37,577 nt of DNA from positions 1 through 37,577 of the forward strand of contig NVUJ01000015.1 in assembly GCA_002733135.1 (NCBI GenBank). Reading direction: 5' to 3'. A program made the position numbers and the translations under genes. The notes beneath the pieces are model-generated. The model was given only the letters and a program-made list of their open reading frames with translations, did no database searches and was not told where the DNA came from. This document shows, one piece after another, positions 1 to 7,241 of this stretch. Origin of the DNA: Cycloclasticus sp. (lineage in GTDB: Bacteria > Pseudomonadota > Gammaproteobacteria > Methylococcales > Cycloclasticaceae). How positions within the stretch are numbered: the stretch's first letter is position 1; every line of letters begins with the position of its first letter.

Positions 1-2
1 CT

Positions 3-242
3 AAAACAATCACGCTGGGTGGTCTATCTGAAACCGACACGCTGGGCGCATTAACAGAACTGAACACACAACTGCTCGGAACAGTTGTTGAGATAGATTC
101 TCTAAGTGGTTTAACAAGTACGAAAGCCGCCATGCTTGGCGGGCTGTCTGAAGTTGATACGTTGGGTACAGTTACCGGAACACTGTTGCCTGATTATACA
201 CGGGTCAGCAAGCAATCTAATTTCGATGCGCTGGCTGGATGA
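3..242 (+). CDS. C-terminal end of a repeat-containing phage protein (partial)
   Basis: An open frame enters from the left edge and ends at TGA 240-242. The visible 79 residues contain an imperfect repeat of the form LGGLSExDTLGxLT, seen twice clearly and once in a decayed copy between them, followed by a non-repetitive tail ending in DALAG. Its stop overlaps the ATG of the next gene (ATGA), so the two are translationally coupled. I do not recognise the family. The position upstream of the capsid gene in a phage operon makes a virion or assembly protein likely, but that is inference. The start lies outside the window. Confidence 0.7.
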   Translation, partial: KTITLGGLSETDTLGALTELNTQLLGTVVEIDSLSGLTSTKAAMLGGLSEVDTLGTVTGTLLPDYTRVSKQSNFDALAG

Positions 243-580
243 AATACTTAACAACAGAAACAGTAAATTTAGTAGGTCGATTTCCCACAGGTGAGGCGGT
301 GACTATTGAAATTTATGAAATTGACAGCGCCAGTGCCGTTGCTTTGACCAGCAATGCATGCGCAGAAATAGCTGCCAGCGGGTTGTTTAAATGGGCTAAA
401 ACAAACATAGCACTGCAACCGACATCGTATACAGAGTACGTGTACACGATGATAGATTCACTAAACAACAGGTACGATGGGAAGTTTGTTATTAGCCCTG
501 GTTTTGTTGCGGAGCAAGAAAAAATCGACATAGCCGGTAAAACTAGAGTGCAGATATTCGGTAACGAGATTTACCCATAA
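239..580 (+). CDS. Hypothetical phage protein, 113 aa
   Basis: The ATG at 239 overlaps the preceding stop as ATGA, and the stop overlaps the next ATG by one base, so this is one link in a tightly coupled operon. The protein is predicted mostly beta: an N-terminal segment (VNLVGRFPTGEAVTIEIYEI) looks like an immunoglobulin-like or baseplate-type strand pair, with a middle segment rich in Ala, Ser and Thr. There is no signal peptide or membrane segment. I do not recognise a specific family; a small virion protein is the most reasonable reading. Confidence 0.75.
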   Translation: MKYLTTETVNLVGRFPTGEAVTIEIYEIDSASAVALTSNACAEIAASGLFKWAKTNIALQPTSYTEYVYTMIDSLNNRYDGKFVISPGFVAEQEKIDIAGKTRVQIFGNEIYP

Positions 581-846
581 TGAATTTTTGGGAAATGGTC
601 ACTGGCAACAGCACGCTAACGATTCAGGCAGGTACGAATTTTTGGGATCATATAAACAATCAAAAAACAGGCAAGCTCATCATCACCGAAGGCGATTACG
701 TAGCCGATGAAATAACGGTTGAATGTTTGGTTGAAGAGTTAAGCGATCAAGAAGCAGAGTTAATGAGTGAACAATTAGCACAAAGTAGCGCTGAGCGTGT
801 TGCCAGCGTACAAGAAACGGAAAGGATTGAAGATGGCAGTATTTAA
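580..846 (+). CDS. Hypothetical phage protein, 88 aa
   Basis: The gene starts at the ATG that shares its first base with the previous TAA and runs to TAA at 844-846, overlapping the next gene by 14 bases. The N-terminal half has two similar NFW(E/D) segments about 20 residues apart (near residues 2 and 22). The C-terminal third is acidic and Glu/Gln/Ser-rich and probably helical. No known motif, signal peptide or membrane segment is visible. It is supported as a gene by coupling and by lack of a competing frame; function unknown. Confidence 0.7.
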   Translation: MNFWEMVTGNSTLTIQAGTNFWDHINNQKTGKLIITEGDYVADEITVECLVEELSDQEAELMSEQLAQSSAERVASVQETERIEDGSI

Positions 847-1165
847 TAAAAGGCAGGGCGAATCGTTATCGGTTAAGTACGGCTTGAAGCTTGACGGGGT
901 TGAGCAAAATTTTGCAACAGGTTGGTTGTGCAAACTGGTTGTTAAGCTGAAATCGGGCGGTATTGATGGCGCGATCAAGGCGATTGATAAAACCATCACA
1001 GACCAAACGCTCGATAACACACGTTATATTGTGAGCATTACACCGGCTGAAATGGCGGCATTATCAGACGATGATTATTATTTGTTGGTTGAGTTAAGTA
1101 ATGCGTCGTCCAACATTAATAAAGAATTTCACGACACATTGAAAGTAGCAAAGCAAGGTATTTAA
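833..1165 (+). CDS. Hypothetical phage protein, 110 aa (beta-rich)
   Basis: The start is placed at ATG 833, which has an AAAGGA ribosome site at about 821-826. A GTG 36 bases upstream (797) is in frame but has no such site and overlaps the previous gene further. The sequence alternates hydrophobic residues in several stretches (LSVKYGLKL, RYIVSITPAEM, YYLLVELS), suggesting a beta-sandwich like those in small phage neck, decoration or baseplate proteins. It is the last gene before a leader region and terminator that separate it from the capsid gene. Family not recognised. Confidence 0.75.
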   Translation: MAVFNKRQGESLSVKYGLKLDGVEQNFATGWLCKLVVKLKSGGIDGAIKAIDKTITDQTLDNTRYIVSITPAEMAALSDDDYYLLVELSNASSNINKEFHDTLKVAKQGI

Positions 1166-1187
1166 AAAGGTAGCACAATTTAGGGTG

Positions 1188-1215
1188 TTTTTGCGTCGGC
1201 GTGTCGCGCTATAGT
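1188..1215 (+). promoter_or_regulatory. Possible sigma70-like promoter in the leader before the capsid gene
   Basis: A TATAGT hexamer at 1210-1215 has a T-rich TTTTTG at 1188-1193, 16 bases upstream. The -10 is good and the -35 is weak. It lies in the 157-bp gap before the capsid gene, just upstream of a strong intrinsic terminator, so a transcript from it would be a short RNA of roughly 75-80 nt unless antitermination occurs. This is a by-eye call. Confidence 0.3.
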
Positions 1216-1256
1216 TAGGCTAAATTAAAAGGCATCACGCGAATTACGAAGCGATA

Positions 1257-1300
1257 AGCCCCCAGTTTTACGAAAGTAGAGCTGGGGGCTTTTTTTGTTT
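1257..1300 (+). terminator. Strong intrinsic terminator upstream of the capsid gene
   Basis: AGCCCCCAG at 1257-1265 pairs perfectly with CTGGGGGCT at 1282-1290, giving a 9-bp stem with a 16-nt loop, followed directly by a T-rich run (1291-1300). The capsid gene begins only about 20 bases further on, so read-through or antitermination is needed for expression from upstream promoters. Before the stem, GGC at 1231-1233 could pair with GCC at 1258-1260, a possible but weak alternative fold. Confidence 0.85.
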
Positions 1301-1322
1301 TTAGAACTTGGAAAAATATGAC

Positions 1323-3881
1323 ATGAGACAACCTCAGTTAATTATTAAATTATCCGCCAACGATTACGATGGCACGATTCGCTTTGTTAGTGAGCAGAAA
1401 CTCGCGCTGGCAGAAGGTAAAAAAACCAGCGTGGTAACCATTACCCGCACCGGTACTTTCACAGACTCACGCTATGGCCAGTTTGAAATAAGCAAAGAGA
1501 TGTTGTTAGCGATGGTTAGCAACTTTAAAAAAGGCGCATACGGCCAAGATATTTTTATAGACGTAGCGCACAAGCCAGACGATGGCGCAGCCGCCAAATT
1601 AATTAACCTGTCGGTTGAAGGTAACCGACTACGCGCAGAAGTTGAATGGACTGACTACGGCATTAAGGCCGTTAAAGACCGAGGCTTTCAATACCTAAGC
1701 GCTGAGTTTCACCCCAATTTTAAAGATAACGAAGCCGGAATCGAGCATGGGCCAACACTACTTGGCGCAGGTTTAACCGTGAGACCCGTTATTAAACACC
1801 TGGACCCCGTGCGACTTTCCGAGGACCAATCTTACCCGGTACTTATACACCCGGCATTACTTAAAAAACTAGCTGAAGAGGCAAACATGAAATTATCTGA
1901 ATTTATTAAATTACTTGGCGCAACGCTAACAGGCTTTAAATTATCTGAAGGCATTGTTGCTCAGCTATTAGTCGCGTTTGAAACCACTGCAATAACGTTA
2001 GGCGAAGACGAAGCAAAAATCAAAGGACTAATGGATCAATTTGAACAAACTGGCAAAAAACTATCTGAAGACATTGCAGCTGGAAGTGGCGATATAAAAT
2101 TATCGATTACAACATCAGAAGTCGGCAAAACATTGTCCGAGGGCGATATTAACGACATGCTGGACAAGCGAGAGCAGGCAAAAACAGCCAGCGCCGTTAA
2201 ATTAGCTGAAACACTTACTGCGTACCAGGCTATTTTTACTAAATTATTAAGCGAATCTGAAAGCATTAAATCGCTAGATGAAGATACCCGTAAAACATTG
2301 GGCGAAGCGGTGGATATGATCACGGGCGATATGTCTGTAGAGCAGATCACTAAACTGGCTGAACATCAAATTAAACTCGGTACCAGTATGTCGGTGTCTG
2401 CTCAATTGGGCGGCATGGGTTATGCACCCGCTGGATCGGTTCGTATTAGCCAAAGCGACCAACGCACTGCACTGTCTTTGCAAGAAAAGATTAATGCAGG
2501 GTTGAAGCAGTCATCACAAGCCGCTATTGGACAACTGTCATTAGCAGAAAAAACCAGCCCGTTTGTTGAAAAAGTCTTATCTGAATTTGACCGTGTAAAT
2601 GCACCGGCTATTCAACGTGAGACTGTTTTATTGGCAGGCGGCTCTACTGCAACATCCGACACGAGCTTACCGATTGGATTCCAACGTACGGTTATTCGTG
2701 AAGCATTGTCTGATTTGCGTGTATTGGAGTTAGTGAACACACTGACTGATTTTAGCGCAACAGCCACCACGCAAATTCCGTATGAAACCCGTGATGGCAG
2801 CGCGGTATTTAATGACGGCATTGTGTACGAAAACCAACCAATTCACCGTGCAAGCATTAGCCAAGCGATGGACACAGCGTACATTTTACCGATGAAGATT
2901 GCGTTTATTATCTCTAACGAAGTGATGCACTTTTCACGCACAAGCGGTATTGATTGGGATGCGTATGCACGTAACGTAGAAAGCAACGCTCGATTCATGC
3001 GTGAATTGATTGTTCGCCGTATTTGTAACGAAATACAACGCAGTGCAGACACCTATTTATCGGCTGATATTAGTGCCGAAGCGATTGATGGCCAACTGGG
3101 TGCGGTTGATACAGTTAAAACGGCTCAATTCCCCATTGTTCGCCCACATCAACAACGCGACTTGCAAGGCAACGCAGTAGGCTCTGAAGAGAACCCTATT
3201 ACCGTTACGCTAGATGGTTCAGCCATTGGTGCATACGATGGTACAGGCACACAAACCGCCGCTACGTATTACCGCGTAACTAACTACAACTTGGGTTATA
3301 TCCAATTTGTAGATGAAGCAGGTGTGCCAGTAACGCCAGCCAATGCAGCCGGTTCCGATAACGTGAGCTACAGCTACGCCACTAACATTGCCAAGGTTGA
3401 CACTGATCTTGGATCACTCACGCTAGAAAAACGCATGAACGATGTGTTACGAGCAGTTGGCGCACGTAAAGCGATGATGAGCGCCGACCGATTCATTATG
3501 CCGGACTTTATGTTAATGAGCCCCGTGCTAAATGATGACATCACCAATGCTGAGCAGTTCTACATGCAAAACAAAAAATCCGGTACCGATACGGATGCAA
3601 TGGGCGACTTAGCCACAATTAAAAACATTTCGGCTTGGGCAACCAATGCACCGTCTGTTGATTTGGGTGATGAGCGAATCATCTTAGGCCAACGCGGTAC
3701 GACAAGCTACACCGTGTCTAAACCGTTCCAAACAGGTACACCGTTTGAAGCAGTGGACAGCACAGGTAAGCCAACGGGCCAAAAACAAGCCTACGGTGAA
3801 GAATACTCAGCCATTAAAACTCCAACCCCTATCCGCAACCGCTTAACGTCAGTACTTGCGTACTCCGTAACAGGCCGATAA
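1323..3881 (+). CDS. Phage Mu-I-like protease / scaffold / major capsid protein fusion
   Basis: One 852-residue frame joins three parts. Residues about 1-165 look like the Mu-I-type prohead protease: a strand IDVAHKPDDGAAA (candidate H83), a VEWT strand and a YLSAEF segment (candidate S126). Residues about 189-400 are acidic, helical and scaffold-like, with recurring KLSE motifs. Residues about 410-852 are capsid-like, with an early helical region, RRICNEIQ, and a C-terminal SAIKTPTPIRNRLTS. The start is ATG 1323, with GGAAA at 1310-1314; an in-frame TTG at 1308 is less likely. An internal in-frame ATG at 1887 (MKLSEF) preceded by GAAGAG could give a protease-free scaffold-capsid product. The gene is bracketed by terminators. 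The domain order is seen; the catalytic residue assignment is inference. Confidence 0.9.
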   Translation: MRQPQLIIKLSANDYDGTIRFVSEQKLALAEGKKTSVVTITRTGTFTDSRYGQFEISKEMLLAMVSNFKKGAYGQDIFIDVAHKPDDGAAAKLINLSVEGNRLRAEVEWTDYGIKAVKDRGFQYLSAEFHPNFKDNEAGIEHGPTLLGAGLTVRPVIKHLDPVRLSEDQSYPVLIHPALLKKLAEEANMKLSEFIKLLGATLTGFKLSEGIVAQLLVAFETTAITLGEDEAKIKGLMDQFEQTGKKLSEDIAAGSGDIKLSITTSEVGKTLSEGDINDMLDKREQAKTASAVKLAETLTAYQAIFTKLLSESESIKSLDEDTRKTLGEAVDMITGDMSVEQITKLAEHQIKLGTSMSVSAQLGGMGYAPAGSVRISQSDQRTALSLQEKINAGLKQSSQAAIGQLSLAEKTSPFVEKVLSEFDRVNAPAIQRETVLLAGGSTATSDTSLPIGFQRTVIREALSDLRVLELVNTLTDFSATATTQIPYETRDGSAVFNDGIVYENQPIHRASISQAMDTAYILPMKIAFIISNEVMHFSRTSGIDWDAYARNVESNARFMRELIVRRICNEIQRSADTYLSADISAEAIDGQLGAVDTVKTAQFPIVRPHQQRDLQGNAVGSEENPITVTLDGSAIGAYDGTGTQTAATYYRVTNYNLGYIQFVDEAGVPVTPANAAGSDNVSYSYATNIAKVDTDLGSLTLEKRMNDVLRAVGARKAMMSADRFIMPDFMLMSPVLNDDITNAEQFYMQNKKSGTDTDAMGDLATIKNISAWATNAPSVDLGDERIILGQRGTTSYTVSKPFQTGTPFEAVDSTGKPTGQKQAYGEEYSAIKTPTPIRNRLTSVLAYSVTGR
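1875..1889 (+). promoter_or_regulatory. Candidate internal ribosome site and nested start within the capsid fusion
   Basis: GAAGAG at 1875-1880 lies six bases before an in-frame ATG at 1887, at the junction between the protease-like and scaffold-like parts. In Mu and lambda a scaffold is translated from a nested start inside the protease gene, so a similar arrangement is plausible. Here it would add a scaffold-capsid polypeptide lacking the protease. Confidence 0.45.
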
Positions 3882-3896
3882 ACGATAGGTTACTCA

Positions 3897-3924
3897 ATAG
3901 CCCCTTAACGGGGGCTATCTTTTT
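3897..3924 (+). terminator. Intrinsic terminator after the capsid gene
   Basis: ATAGCCCC (3897-3904) pairs with GGGGCTAT (3911-3918) around a 6-nt loop and is followed by a short T run. It lies 15 bases after the capsid stop and 20 bases before the next start, so the capsid gene is flanked by terminators on both sides. Confidence 0.8.
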
Positions 3925-3944
3925 AAAATTTAATGGAGATTAAT

Positions 3945-4274
3945 ATGCCATTAGTTGCATTTACAAACACAAAAAAACACACCGTTTATGTCGGCAATAA
4001 GTCGATTAAAGCCGGTGAAACACGCGAGGTTGAAGAAGCCTTATCGCCTAACTTTCAACCCGCGCCCACAGAAGCGGTTGACGAAATAGACCCGCTAGAA
4101 ACAATTTTAAGCGGCAATGTTGAGGCCGTATTAGCCTTCGCCACTAAGTCAAGCGACGACGACCTTCACGCCTTGCAAGACATGGAAGAAGAATCTGAAG
4201 CGCCACGCAAAGGCGTATTAGAGGGTTTGCTTAAAATAGCACTTAGCCGTGCAGACTTAGGCGCCGCCGAATAA
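3945..4274 (+). CDS. Small phage head-region protein, 109 aa
   Basis: The start is ATG 3945, because GGAG at 3935-3938 sits at ideal spacing; an in-frame ATG at 3933 overlaps that ribosome site. The N-terminal 35 residues (FTNTKKHTVYVGNKSIKAGE) form a short beta-rich unit, followed by an acidic Pro-rich linker. The C-terminal half is helical (ETILSGNVEAVLAFATK and ALQDMEEESE). The gene lies immediately after the capsid gene, where head completion or decoration proteins usually sit. I cannot assign a family; a virion role is inference from position. Confidence 0.75.
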   Translation: MPLVAFTNTKKHTVYVGNKSIKAGETREVEEALSPNFQPAPTEAVDEIDPLETILSGNVEAVLAFATKSSDDDLHALQDMEEESEAPRKGVLEGLLKIALSRADLGAAE

Positions 4275-4278
4275 CACC

Positions 4279-4791
4279 GTGTCTTCTCGTTCAATAGATG
4301 ATTTAAGCGCCGGGTTTAGAGCCCAAGCGGTGCTTTTAAAAGATGCAGCCGAAGCGGTAGGGTTAGACCTGATTATTTACTGCACACGCCGATCATTTGC
4401 TGAGCAAGCCAAGCTGTACCGCAATGGACGCACCTTAGCGCAAATTCAAGACAAAGCCGACGAACTGTGCGAGCAATGGGGCCGCGCCGATTTAGCTACT
4501 ATTTTAATGGACGTAGCGCCACAATTTGGCAAACGAATACTCACTTATGCCGCACCAGGGCAAAGCTACCACAACTATGGCCTAGCGTTAGATGCTGTGC
4601 CGTTGCGCGAAGGTAGGCCGGTTTGGGGCGACACTGAACCGGACGACCTTGCTTTATGGAATTTGTATGGCGAACTGGCGGGTGATGTGAATATGGAGTG
4701 GGGCGGCAGTTGGTCGCCGGGCAAAATAGACCGGCCACACATGCAGCAAAAAAACATCAATTGGCGAAACCTCATTGAGGATTGGCGATGA
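4279..4791 (+). CDS. M15-family peptidoglycan peptidase (endolysin-type)
   Basis: This 170-residue protein carries the M15 (D-Ala-D-Ala carboxypeptidase / L-Ala-D-Glu endopeptidase) zinc signature: SYHNYGLALD with H98 and D105, and DRPHMQ with H154. E140 in the VNMEWGG segment is well placed as the catalytic base. A YCTRRSFAEQAKLYRNGRT segment matches the usual substrate-side region of the family. It starts at GTG 4279 with no strong ribosome site, four bases after the previous stop. There is no signal peptide, so export would need a holin or other route. It sits inside the head module rather than in a lysis cassette; it could be the endolysin or a virion-associated enzyme. Confidence 0.9.
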   Translation: MSSRSIDDLSAGFRAQAVLLKDAAEAVGLDLIIYCTRRSFAEQAKLYRNGRTLAQIQDKADELCEQWGRADLATILMDVAPQFGKRILTYAAPGQSYHNYGLALDAVPLREGRPVWGDTEPDDLALWNLYGELAGDVNMEWGGSWSPGKIDRPHMQQKNINWRNLIEDWR

Positions 4792-5408
4792 GTATGCAAT
4801 TGAGCGCACTCGTGGATGATTTAAAAACCACGCTAAAAGACGCGGCGGGTAAATTTAGCGCCGCGAATGATGCCGACTTTACACGCCTGCTAAAAGCAGC
4901 AGCCGTTACCTTTGGCCGCAAGCGCCCGCGCACATTAGTGGGCTCTGTTGATTTAGTGGCGGAGCAAAGCCGCTACACCGCACCGGCTGATTTTATGCTA
5001 CCCAAAGCGGGTGTATGGGGCCGCAATGAGCAGCGCAAATACAAACCGTGGGATAACCGACACCCGGGTCGCTTACCGGGGCTATCCACCGTGGAAGAGG
5101 CCGATACAATCAAAATTGTGCTAACGCCCGCGCCCACGCAAAACCAAATAAACATCATAAGCTCTAGCTATGAGTTTTTCTATTTCGCCACGCATACGCT
5201 GTCTGAGGATGCCGGAAAAACAACAATCCGTGAAAATGACCGAGATTTACTGTTATTGCTTGCAACCATCGGCGCAATGACAGAGCTGGCCAACAGCGGC
5301 ACCGTCAACCCAATACAACTGCACCGAGGCATGGGCAGCCAAAGCAAAGGCACCACCGCCGCCGCATGGGTAGAAAAACTAATTAATATGTACGAGGCCG
5401 CCGCATGA
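4788..5408 (+). CDS. Head-tail connector-like protein, 206 aa
   Basis: The start is ATG 4788, which overlaps the previous TGA as ATGA and has GAGG at 4777-4780; a TTG at 4782 is in frame but inferior. The N-terminal 45 residues form a helix (ALVDDLKTTLKDAA) typical of connector or adaptor proteins. A central region rich in Pro, Tyr and Arg follows (TLVGSVDLVAEQSRYTAPAD), and the last 60 residues are helical. It lies between the head genes and the HK97 gp10-like gene, the usual place for the head-tail adaptor. Family assignment rests on position and predicted secondary structure. Confidence 0.75.
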   Translation: MSMQLSALVDDLKTTLKDAAGKFSAANDADFTRLLKAAAVTFGRKRPRTLVGSVDLVAEQSRYTAPADFMLPKAGVWGRNEQRKYKPWDNRHPGRLPGLSTVEEADTIKIVLTPAPTQNQINIISSSYEFFYFATHTLSEDAGKTTIRENDRDLLLLLATIGAMTELANSGTVNPIQLHRGMGSQSKGTTAAAWVEKLINMYEAAA

Positions 5409-5899
5409 GCGACAGCATAAGCCTAAAATTTAACGACAAAGCCTTTACAAGCGCGATGAAAAAAGCGCCTGTAGTGGTTGGGCGTGAGGTGTCTAATGCT
5501 GTTTTACGTGCCGCGATAGAAACCGGCGATAAAATTAAGGCGAATGCGCCTAAAGCGTTTTCAACCCTAACCAACAGCGTTAAGGCCGACCGTATTAGTG
5601 CGTTTGAATACCGCGTAGGGCCGCACGTAAATTATGCGGAATCTGTTGAGCGTGGGCGCAAGCCCGGCAATATGCCACCAATAACCGATTTGTCACAATG
5701 GGTAAAGCGCAAGCTTGGGCTTTCAGACCCAAAAAGAATTAAAGCCGTGTCGTGGGCCATTGCTAAGAAAATTGCACGGCAAGGCACAAAGGCGCAACCC
5801 TTCGTTCAACCTGTTATAGATTCAGGCTTTCCACAACGCAGACTTAATCAATTAGCCAACAAAGGTGTAAGCATAGGCTTACGCAAGGCCGGTTTGTAA
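5405..5899 (+). CDS. HK97 gp10-like head-tail joining / tail completion protein
   Basis: The 164-residue protein has the pattern of the HK97 gp10 family: an N-terminal basic helix region (VSNAVLRAAIETGDKIKANA), the strand VGPHVNYAESVERGRKPGN, and a C-terminal AIAKKIARQGTKAQPFVQP, where the RxG-x(3)-QPF segment is characteristic. These proteins act at the head-tail interface or in tail completion. Its start overlaps the previous stop by four bases (ATGA), and its stop shares a base with the next ATG. Confidence 0.88.
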   Translation: MSDSISLKFNDKAFTSAMKKAPVVVGREVSNAVLRAAIETGDKIKANAPKAFSTLTNSVKADRISAFEYRVGPHVNYAESVERGRKPGNMPPITDLSQWVKRKLGLSDPKRIKAVSWAIAKKIARQGTKAQPFVQPVIDSGFPQRRLNQLANKGVSIGLRKAGL

Positions 5900-6330
5900 T
5901 GTGGTACCGCGTTTTACAAGCAATAGAAACCTACTTTAAAGGCCTAGCAGAATTTGCCAATGTCACTATTCAGCTAGGCGACAGCGGCGCTATTCCCGAA
6001 GATACCACGCTCGTTTTATTGCGCGGCCCCGGTAAAGCCGACGACCGATCACGCAACCGCCGTGGCGAACAGACTGTTTTTATTGAATGCTGGGTAACTA
6101 GCTCGGTGCAAAATGCGCTGGAAAGCGCCGCCGACGGTTATTTGCAGCTAGCCGATTTAGAAGACATAACCGTTAACGCCTTGCGCATGTTCGGGCATAC
6201 GCCCACGGTTATTGCTGATTACCACATTACGGCCAAGCTTGGCCAAATAGAAAACGATAACGATGCATTCAGGCCGCACGTGGGCAGCCGCATTCCGTTA
6301 ACCATTACCTACACCAAAATAACACCGTAA
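5899..6330 (+). CDS. Tail terminator / tail completion-like protein, 143 aa
   Basis: It begins at the ATG that overlaps the previous TAA. The fold looks like the small alpha/beta tail terminator family (lambda gpU / HK97 gp11 type): an N-terminal helix (VLQAIETYFKGLAE), an acidic loop, a strand FIECWVTSS, a helix, and two final strands ending in SRIPLTITYTKI. Such proteins cap the growing tail tube. Sequence support is limited, but its position between the gp10-like gene and the tail tube gene is exactly where the terminator is expected. Confidence 0.78.
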   Translation: MWYRVLQAIETYFKGLAEFANVTIQLGDSGAIPEDTTLVLLRGPGKADDRSRNRRGEQTVFIECWVTSSVQNALESAADGYLQLADLEDITVNALRMFGHTPTVIADYHITAKLGQIENDNDAFRPHVGSRIPLTITYTKITP

Positions 6331-6340
6331 GGAGCACGCA

Positions 6341-6505
6341 GTGAGCAAGAAAAAACCACTAGAAACCGTAGAAGTGACTGTATGGCGCAAACATACACAT
6401 CAAGGAAAACCGGTAAAGCCTGGAGACACCATTACCGTCAGTGTTGTGCAAGAAGCCTTTTTGCGTAACGAAGGCTTATTAACGAAACCAGAAGAGGATT
6501 TATAA
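6341..6505 (+). CDS. Small conserved-type phage protein, 54 aa (GTG start)
   Basis: A 54-residue frame starts at GTG 6341 with GGAG at 6331-6334 and ends at TAA 6503-6505, one base before the tail tube ATG. The protein begins with a basic SKKKP stretch, then the pattern VWRKHTHQGKPVKPGDTITV and a helix with FLRNEGLL. Short proteins with an HTHxGxxxxPGD pattern occur next to structural genes in many prophages, but I cannot name the family with certainty. The ribosome site, spacing and codon pattern make it a real gene despite its size. Confidence 0.75.
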   Translation: MSKKKPLETVEVTVWRKHTHQGKPVKPGDTITVSVVQEAFLRNEGLLTKPEEDL

Positions 6506-6506
6506 A

Positions 6507-7241
6507 ATGTCTAAACAAGATTACAGCTACATCGGCTTTGGCCGCGTATTCGCCAAAGAAGTAGGCGGGTCAAAAAATTGGGAAGTGGGCAACTGCTCCA
6601 TTTTAAACTTAAACGCCACCGAAGAAGAAAAAACGCTTAAGAACTACAAAAACGGTCAAGGCGATGCCAACAGCGCAACCCGTGTAGAAAGCGTTGCGTT
6701 CAGCATGACCATGCACGACGTTGAGCAAGACAACTTAGAGATGATGCTCTACGGCACAAAAAGCACCGTAGCGGCTGGATCAGTAACCGACGAATCCATC
6801 ACCAGTGCACTCGATGGCTTATCGCGTACCGCTCAAATTAACATTTCATCGGTTGTTGTTACCAGCTCCCCAGCCGGCACAACCTACACCGAAGGCACTG
6901 ATTACGAAGTGACGGCTGCAGGTATTAAAGCACTGTCTGGCGGCACTATACCCGATGCAACGGCCTTGCTAATAAGCTACAGCTATTCACAAGCGGAAGT
7001 AGTAGAAGGCCTAACCGGCAGCGCCAAAGAATACGAACTGACCTTTGTGGGCCTAAACGATGCGCAAAACGGCAAAGCAACCGTGGTGGATATGTACCTG
7101 GTAAAACCTAGCGTTTTCTCAGAATTAGCGCTTATTGGCGAAGATTACGCAGCACCAGCCGTTACCGGCAAACTAACCGCCGACAGCAGCAAAGTAGGCG
7201 CAGGCATTAGCCAGTACTTCAAGTATGCGTATGTCGAATAA
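6507..7241 (+). CDS. Major tail tube protein, 244 aa
   Basis: This 244-residue protein fits the phage major tail protein family by its length and by its position just upstream of the G/GT chaperone pair. It is beta-rich, with an N-terminal IGFGRVFAKEV segment, a middle region with NYKNGQGDAN, and a C-terminal half containing an Ig-like sequence with TYTEGTDYEV. The start is ATG 6507 with AGAGGA at 6493-6498. Its last 17 bases overlap the chaperone gene. It would form the tube around the tape measure. Confidence 0.88.
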   Translation: MSKQDYSYIGFGRVFAKEVGGSKNWEVGNCSILNLNATEEEKTLKNYKNGQGDANSATRVESVAFSMTMHDVEQDNLEMMLYGTKSTVAAGSVTDESITSALDGLSRTAQINISSVVVTSSPAGTTYTEGTDYEVTAAGIKALSGGTIPDATALLISYSYSQAEVVEGLTGSAKEYELTFVGLNDAQNGKATVVDMYLVKPSVFSELALIGEDYAAPAVTGKLTADSSKVGAGISQYFKYAYVE

